From Certhia americana (lineage: Eukaryota > Chordata > Aves > Passeriformes > Certhiidae): a stretch of 64,000 nt of DNA. Positions 1-27,135 of this stretch are shown piece by piece. Every line of letters begins with the position of its first letter. Position 1 is the first letter of the stretch. The stretch spans positions 12,582,809 to 12,646,808 of the forward strand of contig CM031864.1 of NCBI GenBank assembly GCA_018697195.1, written 5' to 3'. The translations under genes were made by a program, and so were the position numbers. A model generated the notes under the pieces. The model ran no database searches. It saw nothing but the letters and a program-made list of their open reading frames with translations, and had not been told where the DNA came from.

Positions 1-769
1 CTATATAAATGAAAAAGTATTGAATGGGAACAGCTTTTGGGCTGTCCAGTTCCATTGCTTACAGCTCTGTGCCAAGCTGTTGTCTGCCTACTTGGTTTTA
101 GGAGATGAATTTTTTTCAGGCTTATTTCCAAGCCAAACTGCTGTACTGAGTCCAGTTGTGGATTAAGACCTCGTTTATGGAGTAATATAAATAATGAAGT
201 AGAGGACATAAAGAGTCCAACCCCTGCTGCTGTAGAAGGGCCACATATCTGTGCTTTGATGTGCCCGGATTTGTTTTATCTGTTGCATCTGCTGAGAGCG
301 GGTGGGTCCCTGGCAGTCGGGAGCCCCGACGCCACTCCTGTGCTTCAGCACGGCTGTCCCGAGGGTGGCACTGGGGGAAAGTGCCTGCTCTGTCCTTCAA
401 AAGGCAAAGGCCTTTTGTGTTTTAGCTTTCGTGGCCGTGGTTCAGATCTGCACAGCCTAAGGTCATGTGGTTATTGTCCTAAGGGTGATAACCCAGCTGC
501 AAGTTGGGCTCCAGTCCGGCAGACACAATACAAAAGAGATAGGAAGACGAAAGCTCTGCACTGGAAACCTTGCAACTGAACATGTAGGAAAAAAAGTCGT
601 CTTTAAGCAGGAAAAGGAATGTATTCAAGTGTAATTAAGTCACGTTTCTGCCTCTGCTTTGTAAAGTTCCCAGCGACAGGCGCTGCTTTGAGCCGCCGCG
701 CTCTGCCTCTCGCAGTCTGGCTGGCACTAGGGAGATTCCTCCCCGCTCCATCAGCGAACTGTCACATTA
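1..769. other. 5' flank of NEXN, no gene recognised
   Basis: This stretch lies upstream of the first promoter motifs of NEXN. Small open frames on both strands (for example 256-579) have no recognisable domain, no splice partners and no family resemblance, so I treat them as chance. GC content rises after about 660 into the promoter CpG island. Confidence 0.6.
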
Positions 770-779
770 CTATTATTAG
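770..779 (+). promoter_or_regulatory. MEF2-type site upstream of NEXN distal promoter
   Basis: The ten bases CTATTATTAG match the MEF2 consensus YTA(A/T)4TAR exactly and lie about 50 bp upstream of a TATA box. MEF2 factors drive striated-muscle genes, and nexilin is enriched in heart and skeletal muscle, so the site is plausible. Binding is inferred from sequence only. Confidence 0.5.
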
Positions 780-830
780 TTGATCGCTCTCCATGTGCCA
801 TTAACCGAGCCGGGTCCGGACCGCCGTAGG

Positions 831-837
831 TATAAAA
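831..837 (+). promoter_or_regulatory. TATA box of NEXN distal promoter
   Basis: TATAAAA sits in a GC-rich surround, about 94 bp before a strong splice donor (GTGAGT at 925). Transcription would be expected to start about 25-30 bp downstream, near 860. The combination of TATA box, MEF2 site and donor supports a tissue-restricted first exon. Confidence 0.6.
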
Positions 838-859
838 AACCCCGCGGGCCGGCAGAGCC

Positions 860-924
860 AGCGCAGCGGAGCGCTCCCTGCATGCGGGGCCGGGGGCGAG
901 CGGCGCGCCGGGGCTGCGGCGGCG
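860..924 (+). other. NEXN: NEXN candidate non-coding first exon 1a
   Basis: The 5' end is estimated from the TATA box at 831. The 3' end is set by the donor GTGAGT at 925-930. It has no ATG in frame with nexilin, so it would be 5' UTR spliced to the acceptor before 7982. Start is approximate and the exon is a prediction. Confidence 0.45.
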
Positions 925-1177
925 GTGAGTGCGGCTGACCCAAGGCTGCCGGGCCGGCTCAGCCCCGCCGGGACCGGGCCGGGGAGCTCCGGACCGGGCC
1001 GGGAAAAGCCGCGGTGCTCGGGACCAGCGCGGGCAGGGCGAAGGCGGGCGGCGGCGGAGGCTGCGGGCGGTGGGTCCCGGTGCGTCCCGGCCCGCGGAGC
1101 CCCCGCTCGCCCGCTGCCCTGCGGCAGGGCCGGCGCGGCCAGGGACGCGCAGCAGAGCGGCAGCCTCGCCGCCCCGG

Positions 1178-1404
1178 TTATTTATAGCTCGGTGCTGCTT
1201 CCAGCCCAAAATTAGCCTGTTGGCCGGGCTGCTGCCCGAGGGGAGGGGGGCTGGCTGGCTGCGCTCCCCGTGCGGCCAACGAGGGGCCGGGCACGGCGCG
1301 CCGAGCCGCTGGGCCGGGGACGAGCCGGGCCGGGCCGGGCCAGCTGCTGCGGCGCGGGGCTCGCCTGGAATGCGGGCGCCGGGCGCGCGTCGCGACTTTT
1401 ATGG
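1178..1404 (+). promoter_or_regulatory. Muscle-type motif cluster before NEXN exon 1b
   Basis: Within about 230 bp are a MEF2 consensus match TTATTTATAG (1178-1187), an E-box CAGCTG (1341-1346), an M-CAT/TEAD core GGAATG (1367-1372) and a CArG-like ACTTTTATGG (1395-1404, one mismatch to CCW6GG). These are the classic motif types of muscle promoters. They are AT-rich islands in a very GC-rich CpG island, which makes them stand out. A functional role is inferred. Confidence 0.45.
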
Positions 1405-1496
1405 AAAGTTGCAGCGGCGGAGCGGCGGCCGCAGCCAAGGGGCGCTGGGCAGCGCAGCCCGCCCGCCACCGGAGCGCCCCGAGCCGCAGCGTACAG
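1405..1496 (+). other. NEXN: NEXN candidate non-coding first exon 1b (3' part)
   Basis: The 3' boundary is a strong donor, ACAG|GTAAGAG, with the intron starting at 1497. The 5' start cannot be fixed; it lies somewhere in the preceding GC-rich promoter after the CArG-like site. The exon carries no usable nexilin start, so it would be 5' UTR joined to the exon at 7982. It is probably an alternative to exon 1a. Confidence 0.45.
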
Positions 1497-4400
1497 GTAA
1501 GAGCGGCTCCGCCGCCGCGGGGAACAGCGCGGCTCGGGCCCCCCGCCGCCGGCCCCGCTGCCTCAGCGTGCGGCGCTGCCGGGGCTGGGGCTGGGGCTGC
1601 CTGCCCGGCAGGACCCGCGGCGGGAGCCGCCCGCTCCGCTCCGCCGAGCTGAGCCCATACGGCTGAGGGGCAGCCCTTCTTACGGCGGGAGGGCCCGGGG
1701 CGGTGCAGCCGCAGCCGTGCGGGAGCGGGAGCCCCTCAGGGCGCGGGGCCGGGCGCGACCCCGGCGGTTTAACCGAAGGCGCTGCCGTGCGCGGGGCTCT
1801 GCCCGCCCGGCCCCGCTGAGGCGGCCCGGGGGACGCGGAGCCCGGGAGGGCTGTCCCGCCCTGCCGTGAGGGGCCCCCGGTGAGTGATGTGCGGTTTATC
1901 AAAGTGAGTTGAAAATGCCGTAAATCCCCGATTTTCAGAAACCGCGTGTCTCTGCCCGCGGAGGAGTTCAGTTTTGTTGGTGTGGTCTTCAGCAGCGAGG
2001 GCGTACCGAACGCGTCCTTTGGTTCTGCTTTACTCTGAAGTAATGGCTGTAAAGCAGAATCGCTTGGAAGAAAATATTTGGCTTCTGTGACAGCTTTCAA
2101 ATTATTTGCTGTCACGTTTGTTTTAGGTAAATAAGGGCTCCTTTTAAGCCAGCGAATATCGAAAAAAGCATGTTTAATGAAGCTTGCTAGAATTTTAAAA
2201 ATTTATCAGCAAATAGCTATACGGTAGAAAACACAGTACTCTTAACCTTAGGTCTTAAGAGACATTAGATATCCTAGAAATTTTTTCAATGAAATGAAAC
2301 GATGAATTATAATTAGTCTTACAGGAGAGTCAAGTGTATCAACTAAGGAGCATGCAGAAGGACAAGAATATGACTGATATATGTAGAAAGCAGAGTCTGG
2401 TGAAATACAAGAGTTGTGTAGATGGTTTAATACATTTGTAAGGAATACTTTCTCTGAGTGCATTTGGAATGTATTAGGTGAGTAGTTTTCTCAGTGACTG
2501 AAGTCAGGCAAGCATTTCTGTGGTTATCCAGGTTTGAAACTCCTTTAAGGAGGGCTGGTGCCGTAGTCAGGCTGGCTGTGGGGAAGCTCATGGCATTGGG
2601 AGAGCAGTGCAGGGGCAATGGGGTGAGCCTTGCTGTGCACCAAAGGCAGCTGTAGCTGCTCAGGTGAAGGTGGCACACAAGATCCAGCTTTTACAGGCAC
2701 CAACACCACAAGGGTTGCTCCAGGGAAAGCAGCAGCGTGTCTCTAGGAAGCCCTGGAGACCTCTCCTTTGTGGCAGAGGCTGAGCTCTGGCCAGGACCAC
2801 TGTGGGTAACCACCCCGGCTTCAGGCTGAGTTGGCCAAGAGCTTTTCTGAGAAGAGGCAGAAGGGCTGTGTCCTGTCAGCAGGGAAAATACAAATTGCAA
2901 TAGTGTCTCATGGCCAGTATTTGCAGTACCTTGAGCTCTGAAGTCCTGTCAGTGAAGCCTACAAAGTACATGGTTCATCTTCAGCTGCTGTGACACAGTG
3001 GGGAATGGAGGAAATGTAGTTTGGGGCAAAATATCCTGTTTTTTTTTCTCCTGGGGACTTCAGTTCACAATTTCCTGCCGCTTCATTTGGATCAGCAGAT
3101 AACATGGAACATGAAATCATGCCAGAAGATCCCAGCAGGACTTCTTCATTACCAGAGCAGTTTCTGAACCCACCCCCACTATATTTGCTCTGGAATCTGT
3201 GTACCCCATAATACTAGAAGAGAGTAAGGAATCAACAGCTCTTCTGTACAGAGAAGGGTGATTATATTTTTTAACAGTTGTACTCAATGGCACTGTTGCA
3301 TTAGGAATGTTTATAGCTGTGTAAAACACAGGCATCCTTTATAATATGTACCTTTTTATAAATAACACCCTACTTGCAAGGAGTACTCTACAACAAAATA
3401 AGACTCTCAATAAATGTCAAAGTGTGATAAATTCAAAGATTGAGGAGAAGATTTTATATGAGACCTTATCTGGGCAGTCAGGTCTTTATTTATGAAGGAA
3501 ATACAAGTGAGTGGAAGTAGTTTTGCATTTTGTATTTAAACAAAATGTGAAGTTTAGACAGCTGCTATTAATTGTCATAACTCACTGGCTTTAGTGGAGC
3601 TGATGGTTGATGCCAGCTTAGTATCTTCCCTTATGCATGATAATTTTAGTATCTATTTCAGTATCTGTAATTTGGTACAACAACTGGTAGTGTCATTCCA
3701 GAACAGTTACAGGGAGGACAAAAATGATGACCATTTCCCCTCCTCTCCAGTTCTGTTTGATATGTTTGTTAAATATTTCAGCCCTGCAGACTGTGTTTGC
3801 CTCTGCTTGCTGCTTTGGCTGCAAGCAGTGAGTTTCCAGCTCTCACAGTTTGGTTTTCTTATGTAATGGAGTCTTCCCTGCAAGTAGATCACAAAGAGGA
3901 GACAGATGGTAAACGTAACTTGGACCGTGCCATGAAGGGCTTATTTATAACTCACAGTACCCAGTAGGAGAGCAGGGGGCCTCCCAAAAGGAGAAATCAC
4001 AGTGGAGTTGGACCTTTTCTTAAAGTCCTGACTTCATACTCCTGTTGTAAAGAGTGGTGCTCAGTTCAGAGAAATTCTGGTATTTTTTGTGTCTCATGAT
4101 GTTTACCATGCCCCTGAAAAACAAGAATTTTTTTGAAGAAAGCAAATTTTATTATTTATGGGAAGGTGGGTTTTTTTTATTTTTTAATCTGGTTAAAGCT
4201 GCACAACTTTTTTTGGTCAATTGAGGACTCTGACCTGCTTTCAGAAATGGAAATTAATTAAATTTGAGGAGATGGATTTTGGGACTTGTGAACCATCAAA
4301 CTCTCTGTGTCCCCTTAATGGTTTTCTTTTTTGACTTTTTTTTTTTTTGCCAAAGTAAGATTTTAGGGAGGCTGCATGAAAAGTTGAAAAAGTTCTATGA

Positions 4401-7400
4401 TCATAACAGATCAAGGCATATCTGAGGTGATTGCTTGTCCATTTACAACAAACGAATAAGACATTTGAAAGCAGTAATTTATTTTTTTACAGAACATTTC
4501 CAATCTTCTGCCTGGTTTCCTATGCATTATTGGTTTTGTATTAAATTTTCACTTGAACTTAGAGATCCCTCTCTGCATTACAGCCAGTCAAGTTAAATGG
4601 CATTTTCTCTTTCTTTCAATTCCAGAGGTAAGACCATCACTCAGTGGATGCAGGTTACATTTTTCTTGAGAAGTGGACCTTTCAAAGGGACCCTGCAATT
4701 TGAGTAATACTCATAACACCAGACTAACTTTATCAAAGATATTTAATTTAATTGGAGGAAAGATAAAATGTGGAGAGAAAAAAAAATGCACTATTTTCAG
4801 GTGAATGCTGGAGTGATGAGACTGGTCCAGCAAAGGGTAACAAGCTGAACTAGTGTTTTGATCATGGCTATGTTCAAAATTATCATCTGGGATTTCTTTC
4901 GAGTTGGGAACTTCAATGAGGAGCTCTTACAGCTTCTGCTGAGGTGTATTGATCTTGGGAAATAAAAGAGAAGATGAGACTGAATATTAAGACTGGACAG
5001 CTTTGTAGTAGGAGAAATAGTTTCTGAAGTAAGCAACTAAACAGGCAGTCTCATGTTGCCTCAAAAAATAATTGCTTTTATTAGATGAACTCTGGGAAAA
5101 TACAAAACAAGAATATGTACATATAAATGCACAATTTAGTGTAACTAGTTCATCTCAAAAGGGAATTAGTAGGTCAAGGTTTCTTGGGCTGGAAAATCTA
5201 TTACTGCATACTTCTGCAAAGCTATTGGCACATGAGGAAGGCACTGTTCTTCCACGATCTGTAGGTGTCAGGCCTTCCTGATGTACCCTCTTGTGTTTTC
5301 TCAGCACCAATTCACTGACTGTGACCCTCTCCTGATGGTGAGGCTGATACAAAGGAGCTTCAGTCTGCAGGGGTTGTTCCTGAAGCTGCGGTCACTGCCT
5401 CACAGACCCAACTCAAAACTCAAAGAGTGCTTCTTTTTTCTTAAATATTTTGATTGTCTTTGTTGGAAATTACTCATCTGCCTGAGGGGCGCCTGAGGCA
5501 GGGTCCAGCTGCTGGTCCTGCTCAAGGTTTAGTGGCCATGGAGAGGGATGGAAGTGCAAACATAGGTGGTATCATGTTTAGCAATGTGCTGGTGCTTTAT
5601 ATCAATATCTTTTAGCATCAGAGGTGGAGGTAGGATGACTTGCAGCGGCGAAATGCCTTAGAGCCAGCTGGCTAACCTTCAAACATATCAGAGTTAGTGA
5701 TGCCAATGAACTGGAAAGGAGTCTAAAGTAATAGCAGATATGGCAATGTTCCAAATGGCAGAAACATATCTGCCATCTTGAAGGCCCACAACCTGTTGGA
5801 CTGTCACTATTTTGGAAGTTCAGACAGCAGGAATTTGCAAAGAAAATTTCTTCCAACGTTCGCACTTCTAAGGAGAATTTCAGATTTGTTATCCCACTTT
5901 CAAGAGGTTCAGGTAATTGGAGCTACCAGAAAGGTTCAAGACAAAGTCTTGACTCACAAACATCATGTTCTTCTTACAATTAGTTGCACATAATAAACCA
6001 GACTTTGGAATAGTCAGTTTTCAAATGACTTTAAGATGAAGCCCTATCCATGGGGTACATTGCTGTGGTCAAGATTAGTGGTGACCTTACCTTGAGCTGT
6101 TGAGGTGAAATGGAATTTCTTGTGACAGATTATCTTTGAGTCTTCTCTGCTCCAGCCCCATGTCAAGGGTGACAGGTCTCTGTGTCCCAGGTTAGCTCAG
6201 TGCAAGGATTGCACCAATTCATGACATTCCTTTGTCTTCTGGTGTGTTCCTTTGAGTCAGCTGCTGTATGTTAAGTACAAGGCTAATGGTTGCCAGCTCC
6301 AAGTAGGGAAGGAGCCATTTAAATAGGCAGAGTAGCAAAAGAAGAGAACTTTCTCTAGGACCTGATTATAAAAATAAGGAAGTTAAAGATTTGAAGTAGT
6401 TTTAAGGTTATACTGATCACAGTGGGGATTTTACTGTACATGCAGAGAAGTCAGCTAAAGCTCACAGAGCCATGCAAATCCTGCACAGTGTACAAATGGA
6501 TGGTAAAGCCTATAGGGACCCTGAGGCTACAGAATACTGATGCAATTATCTGCCTTTCTAGACTCCACACAATTCTAACATGCTATTGCTGATCTGAAAC
6601 AGTCTCAATAGGAACTGCCACTTAGTGATTATATGTTCATGAGTTCACAAGTGAGAAACTGAAATGCCTTGGATTCCTATCAATCTACAAATGAAGGAGT
6701 GGGGTGGGGGTGGTGGGAGTGTCCATACTAACTTGTTGAAAGGGAACACCAAAGGGCTCCCCAGAACATCTCTACTGAAGCCAAATTTGAAGAGTTTAGA
6801 ATTTTTAAAGGAGGGCAAGCATTGGTAGCTAAATGCTCTTGTTTCATATGTTGTGACTACTTTCATTGGGAAAACCATCCCAAGATCTCTAAGAATGCCA
6901 TTCCACCTGTGTAACTACAGCAGTGCCAGTGAGCATTGGTGATGTTGGTATATTTTTGAAGAGTTTACATGAAAACAACTCTCAATATTATTTTTTAAAA
7001 ACTGCATAAATATTTCTGTGTTTATGATCTGTTTGCAATTAACAATTAGAGAATTTGAAAAATAAGAGCTTAACTTTCCATATCATGAAAATCCCTGACT
7101 TCAGCTCCTCGAAACCAGAAGTGAGAAGTCCCTTCCAGTGGTAAGCCGCTGCTTTTCCACCATTTTTGCTTAAAATCTTTGAGCCCCTTATTTGCACCAC
7201 GTTTGGCATACTTGAATTTTCAGGCTTTGCTGGGATTCAGAGGATGGATACAAGACAGACAGCAGCAACTGATTGATTTCATGATTTCTTTGATGATTTC
7301 TTTCCTCCAACAAGCTCTGATACACCTGAAACTTAGAAAAGAAAAAAGCAGAGAATACAGGGTACTTATAAATTTTTAACAACTTTCTTCATAAAAATTG

Positions 7401-7981
7401 CTATGCAATTTCCAGAACACAACTAAGTGACATAAATGCTTTATCTGTCTGTGCCTTACCTCTGCCGTTTCTTTTCCCTTTTTCCCTACAGCCCTAGGAG
7501 AAGGGACAGCACTGTGCTGTGTGCTGGGTGAAGGGCCGGGGCGCTGTGCCTTGCAGGGCTCCCCCAGCCCCTCTCCTGCCGCTCAACACTCTGCCCTTTG
7601 CACCGAGGCACAGCAGAGGCTCGGGGGGCCGGCCTGAGCTCCGGAGCCGCAGCCCCGCTCGCAGCTCGGAACACCGGGAACAGAGCTTTGGCAACAAGCT
7701 GCCAGAGTTTGGCTCCGAGTTGTTTGGTTTTTTAAATGGAAATTAGAACCCAATATCTTAGAACTATATAGAGGAGTTATGAGCATGAATAGTGAATCAT
7801 AAGCTTGTTCTTTTAATTACTGTGGCATACTTAGAACCTATTCATGTCTTCAAAAACCCCAGAGGACCAAGTGAAATTGTGATACATCAATTTCAGCCTA
7901 TGCAAACTTATTTACAGGAAGATGGTTAAAGCATCATTTAAAAGGAAAAGAAAGGAATATAACTACAACTGTTTCTTTCAG
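1497..7981 (+). other. NEXN: NEXN intron 1
   Basis: About 6.5 kb separate the promoter region from the first coding exon. It is mostly AT-rich unique sequence. Two acceptor-donor juxtapositions occur (near 2125 and 4626), and a GC-rich islet lies at about 7495-7725. Open frames in it show no recognisable product. Confidence 0.6.
7495..7725. other. GC-rich islet in NEXN intron 1
   Basis: A compact GC-rich, CpG-containing block is embedded in AT-rich intron about 260-490 bp before the first coding exon. It begins right after a pyrimidine-rich tract ending in CTACAG (about 7471-7492). I see no TATA box and no clear donor following it. It could be an internal promoter, an enhancer or an old GC-rich insertion. 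Short open frames here are compositional. Confidence 0.35.
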
Positions 7982-8036
7982 GTAGGAACTGAAAGCCATC
8001 TTAAACATACCAGGTGCAGAGCCCAATACAGTAACC

Positions 8037-8063
<27 letters not shown>
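7982..8063 (+). CDS. NEXN: NEXN exon 2, start codon exon
   Basis: The acceptor TTTCTTTCAG precedes 7982, and the ATG is at 8037-8039 in context AACCATGA. Nine codons (MNDIAQKTE) are followed by donor GTATGT at 8064; phase 0. Positions 7982-8036 are 5' UTR. The peptide is too short for ordinary ORF calling and was recognised from the nexilin N-terminus. Confidence 0.9.
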
Positions 8064-23201
<15,138 letters not shown>

Positions 23202-23212
<11 letters not shown>

Positions 23213-23309
23213 CATTTTAATTTGCTTCAATCTCAGATAGTCTTCTTGCATCTCTCCTGTTACAAAAATCTAACTTTCTGTCTCTCTTAACCCTTTTTCT
23301 GTTTTCTAG
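23202..23309 (+). other. NEXN: Candidate optional terminal intron of NEXN
   Basis: A consensus donor (GAAA|GTAAGAG at 23202) overlaps the last NEXN codons. 108 nt later lies a strong pyrimidine tract ending TTTTCTAG (23309). Removing the interval changes the C-terminus from TIESKS to TIETDDY with stop TAA at 23321-23323. Both forms are open; which predominates cannot be told from sequence. Confidence 0.45.
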
Positions 23310-23900
23310 CTGATGACTACTAATGCTCTACTTTAGCTGGAATCTTTCTTCCCCTCAACTTTCTTACTGCATCATCTCTTTCTCTGATGGGGCCAATTAA
23401 AGAAAGCAAGGATTTTCCTGCATCAGATAAAATATACCCTTCAAATTGTGAGAATTCTCTACTCAATGCAAAAATTAGTACCAACGACTAAGAATAAAAA
23501 AATCAATGTATGAGAGATGAAGTTAAGGAAAAAGCTGAATCATCATAGTGCTCCAGCCTTTGAAGACCAAGTCTTGTGTAACAGAATAAAGCTGAATACA
23601 CAATCTGGAAACTTGTGTAGTAGTGTAAATCTATTGGTGTATCTTGCATGAGCACTGAATATTTAAGCTGCCTTACTTTATCCCAGAGGCACTGAACTGG
23701 CAAGGAAATACTTACTGATGATTTTCAAAAACCCAAGTGTACTATTTTTAAAGAATAAAAGATGATGTAACTGCTCACCATTGTTTCAAGGAGCACAACT
23801 TTTGTTTTAAAATGGGCTTGAATTGAACACTGAAAATGTTCTGCTCTAATCAGTCTATGCAGCTGATAATCTCAAATAAAAACAATCTCCTTTAGGTCTG
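23213..23900 (+). other. NEXN: NEXN 3' UTR
   Basis: Downstream of the stop codon are several AATAAA signals: 23493, 23585, 23754 and 23875. The last (23875-23880) follows an AT-rich tail and is a reasonable main cleavage signal, giving a UTR of roughly 0.7 kb. The end is an estimate. Confidence 0.5.
23875..23880 (+). terminator. Candidate NEXN poly(A) signal
   Basis: Canonical AATAAA, the distal member of four candidates after the NEXN stop. GT/T-rich sequence follows within about 30-50 bases. Usage is inferred. Confidence 0.4.
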
Positions 23901-24599
23901 TAGCAGTCTTCAAAGTACCAACACTTGCTTGTAAAACTTGTGATTTTCATTGATTAAATGACACAAACAGGCAGTGACATCTATGATTAGCTCAAAGTAA
24001 AAAACAAGCTTCAAGAAGAGTATTTTCATAAAGTTCCTACTTTCTCAATCTTAACACAGTAAGTTTATTGCCACATCTCTAAGCATGGTTTTCTTAAGGC
24101 TATTGTACTGCTTTTCTCCAAGACCTCCTGACAACATTCATGTCACTCTGCTAACACCCACATGAACCATTCAGATTAAGCTTCTGGAGGACTAACTTGA
24201 CAAAAACCAGTCACATTTTTAAGTACTCATGTACAGGCCTTGACATAAAGGCCTGTAGGAAAACATAAAGCGGCAGGAAATTAAATTTCTGTGGTCATTA
24301 AAAAAAGAATTTTCCTGGGGCTGAAAACTTGTACAGTTACCTGTACTTGTAGTTACCTGCTACAAGTCATTCCTTGGCCTCATTAAAAAATGGTAATGAG
24401 CTGCATAGTGTTTTGAATTAGTATTTACCCTAATAACCACATAAACATTTGACTTCATTTTTTGTGGGCGATGTTCATTCCCAGAAGTACAGGTTGCTAC
24501 AGTATTTTTGCTCTGAAGCTGTAACTTCAAACTAACAAAGGCAGGGATAGGAGCATAAAGAAGACAAAAACATTGCTATTATTATTCATCAGTTTACAA

Positions 24600-24605
24600 T
24601 TTATT
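24600..24605 (-). terminator. Candidate distal FUBP1 poly(A) signal
   Basis: TTTATT on the + strand reads AATAAA on the minus strand, with a T/G-rich stretch before and after it in transcript direction. If used, the FUBP1 3' UTR would be about 4.7 kb and nearly touch the NEXN 3' end. Confidence 0.35.
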
Positions 24606-26905
24606 GAGAAAAACCATACAAAAACCATTATACAGTTAATGTGTACCCATATTACATACAATGTCAATGCAAGCTCAAAACCACATTTTTGTAAAGCATT
24701 CAATTTACCTCAAGTCCAAGCTGCATCTCCCTAAGACACTGTTCCCATCACAGTTGCCTTTTAAAGCCAATCTTCTGTTTACACACGGGTAGTTTCTGCA
24801 GAGAACACTTTTCTCAGGACGAAAAGGCATTTCACATGCACGCAAGAGAAATATTTGTGCATACACAAGAGTTTCATAAGCTATTACTAGGGAAGAGGGA
24901 ATCCTGTCAATTGTATGCTTTCTGAAAAGCCCAGTCCTCCCTTCCTCCCCCCACTTCCAGAAAAAAAGCAAAATGGAAAAGCCTTTAGCATGCAATGGAA
25001 AACTTAAGAATTACTTTGGAAAAGAACAGGGGAGAAACAGTTTCTACCATCCAATAAAATACCACTAATAAAAAGATGAAATACTTCAAGATAGGCTGTG
25101 CAAGTGAATTGTAATCCTATATGCCTGGAGAAGTGAAACAGAAGACTTATAATTAAGCTACACTAAAGTGTATCCACCTGTTATTTTATTCCATGTTCTA
25201 ATAGAGTATAGGCTGCAGAAAGTTGTATGAAAATGCTTTTCCTACTTGGAACATTATGCTTCTTTTTATAACTTTTCTGACTCTTCACATTCATTGTGGG
25301 ACGCTAAGCAGTGAGGATGGGGTAAGCAGGAAACATTTCGAGACACATTTTGGACAAGTTCACTGAATTTCTAAGGAAGTCCAGTAATCTTTTTGGCTAC
25401 TGGAGTAACTCTAATAATCTACTTGTCCCAGGAACTCTGAGTTTGGAGACAGAGTTGAAAAAGAAACACTATGCTCTGCACAAACCAGCATGCCTGTAAG
25501 CCCTGCAGTGAGAAAGCTGGAAGCCAATACACCTCAAATGCTACACACAAGAACATCTCACCTTCCACACACTAGCAACATCCCAATACACTGGCTTTTT
25601 CTTCTCTATCTCCTTCCACAGGCTATACTAAGAATTGAAAGACTGTTCAAGATATTTTAGGAGTAACAGTTGAAGGAAAAAGTACCATGTAAAAAGGAAG
25701 TGAACAAACAACTCACCCCCACACTAAATCCACAGTATCAAAATCCAAATGGCACACACCTACCCTCTTCTCACATCAAAAATGAAGTTACACGTTAAGC
25801 TACAGATGAAATACTAAGTGGCTTGAGAAACTGAAGCACAACTATTAATTCAGTTCAAAATTAACTTGACTGTTTAGAAGAATATAAAGTAAAATAGATG
25901 GTTTATATCATTAAATCACAGTTTAAAAAACTTAACAGATTATGGAACATTTATGGTCAAACAAAGAATACTTTAAAGAATGAGAAGTGATCAAAACAAA
26001 AATTATACCCTACATCATTATGTATGGGATACATTTCAAATCTGTTATGCTTTTGCCAATTTTACCTTCTACATGGAGCCCTTCTATGGTCCATGCTCAT
26101 CGGCTCACCAATGGCATACACTCAAAGGATTCCTCTTTACTGGTAGTAACTATCTCAGGACCTGATTCTATGAGCTATGATTTGGTGCTTGCAGCATCTT
26201 CAGCACTGTGTGTGAAAATGAAGGCAGTATTTTTGAATATTTTTCTTTGATGTACAGATAAGCAGGACTTTTGAAAGAGGAGCAGCACATTTTAGAAACA
26301 GAATAATGAACAAAAAAACCCAAGTAGATGCTGCTTTCTGTTAAGCTAAAAAAAACAACAACAACAACAAAAGCTCAGAACAAAAACCTGAACCAGACCA
26401 TCTGTAAGACATTTAACATTTTATACTATCAAAATATTCAGCAATTCAGTTAGAAGTATCAAGAAACAGGATACACTGACTGCTATAGTGATAAAATATT
26501 ATTTGCTGTACTGTTAGGATTTAACTGGTGCTCATGCTTTTTCAGTTAAAACATACTCATCTCAAACTCCAAAGTCTCTTTTCCTACCATGTCAGGTATG
26601 AATAAGCAAACTAAGTTATCTAAAGATTCCACTAACACACTGTAACTGTAAGACAAGTTATCAAGTTCAGTGATAACAACAAGAAGTCATTCTTTACATT
26701 TAGGTCTTACGGATTATGTGGGAATAGTGCCCTATTATTAAAAAAAAACATTTGTGAAGGCTGTTGACATTTCTAACCAAAGCAATTCCTGCATATTTTA
26801 AAGGTTTTGATTCTTTAATTGCAACAATTATCTATTTGAGGTAAAATAACAAAAATTACTTATTCTGATCAAGTTCAATTACTGCAATCTAATAATCTTC
26901 TCTTA

Positions 26906-26945
26906 AAAAAAAAAAAAAAGAAAAAAAAGAAAAAAAGAAAAAAAA
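26906..26945 (+). repeat. A-rich purine tract
   Basis: A run of about 40 bases consisting only of A with a few single G interruptions. It looks like simple sequence or a decayed poly(A); no SINE body is attached that I can recognise. Confidence 0.85.
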
Positions 26946-27135
26946 TACATATTGACCTAGAAATATAAACAGTTGTTTAAAAACTTAAGATTTTCCACTC
27001 AAATGGAACCGTGAGCAACAATGCATTTGGGAAAGCAGCAGATTGCTTTTCAATACACAACCACAAAGATCTCACAGGGACAACATTAATGTACTGAAAT
27101 ATATTAATTTATATACTTCCTTAGGTTGTGCTTAC

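Noticed and set aside
929..1666. 245-codon plus-strand and overlapping minus-strand frames near the NEXN promoter
   Set aside because: Compositional open frames in a GC-rich island. They cross the predicted donor sites and resemble no protein family.
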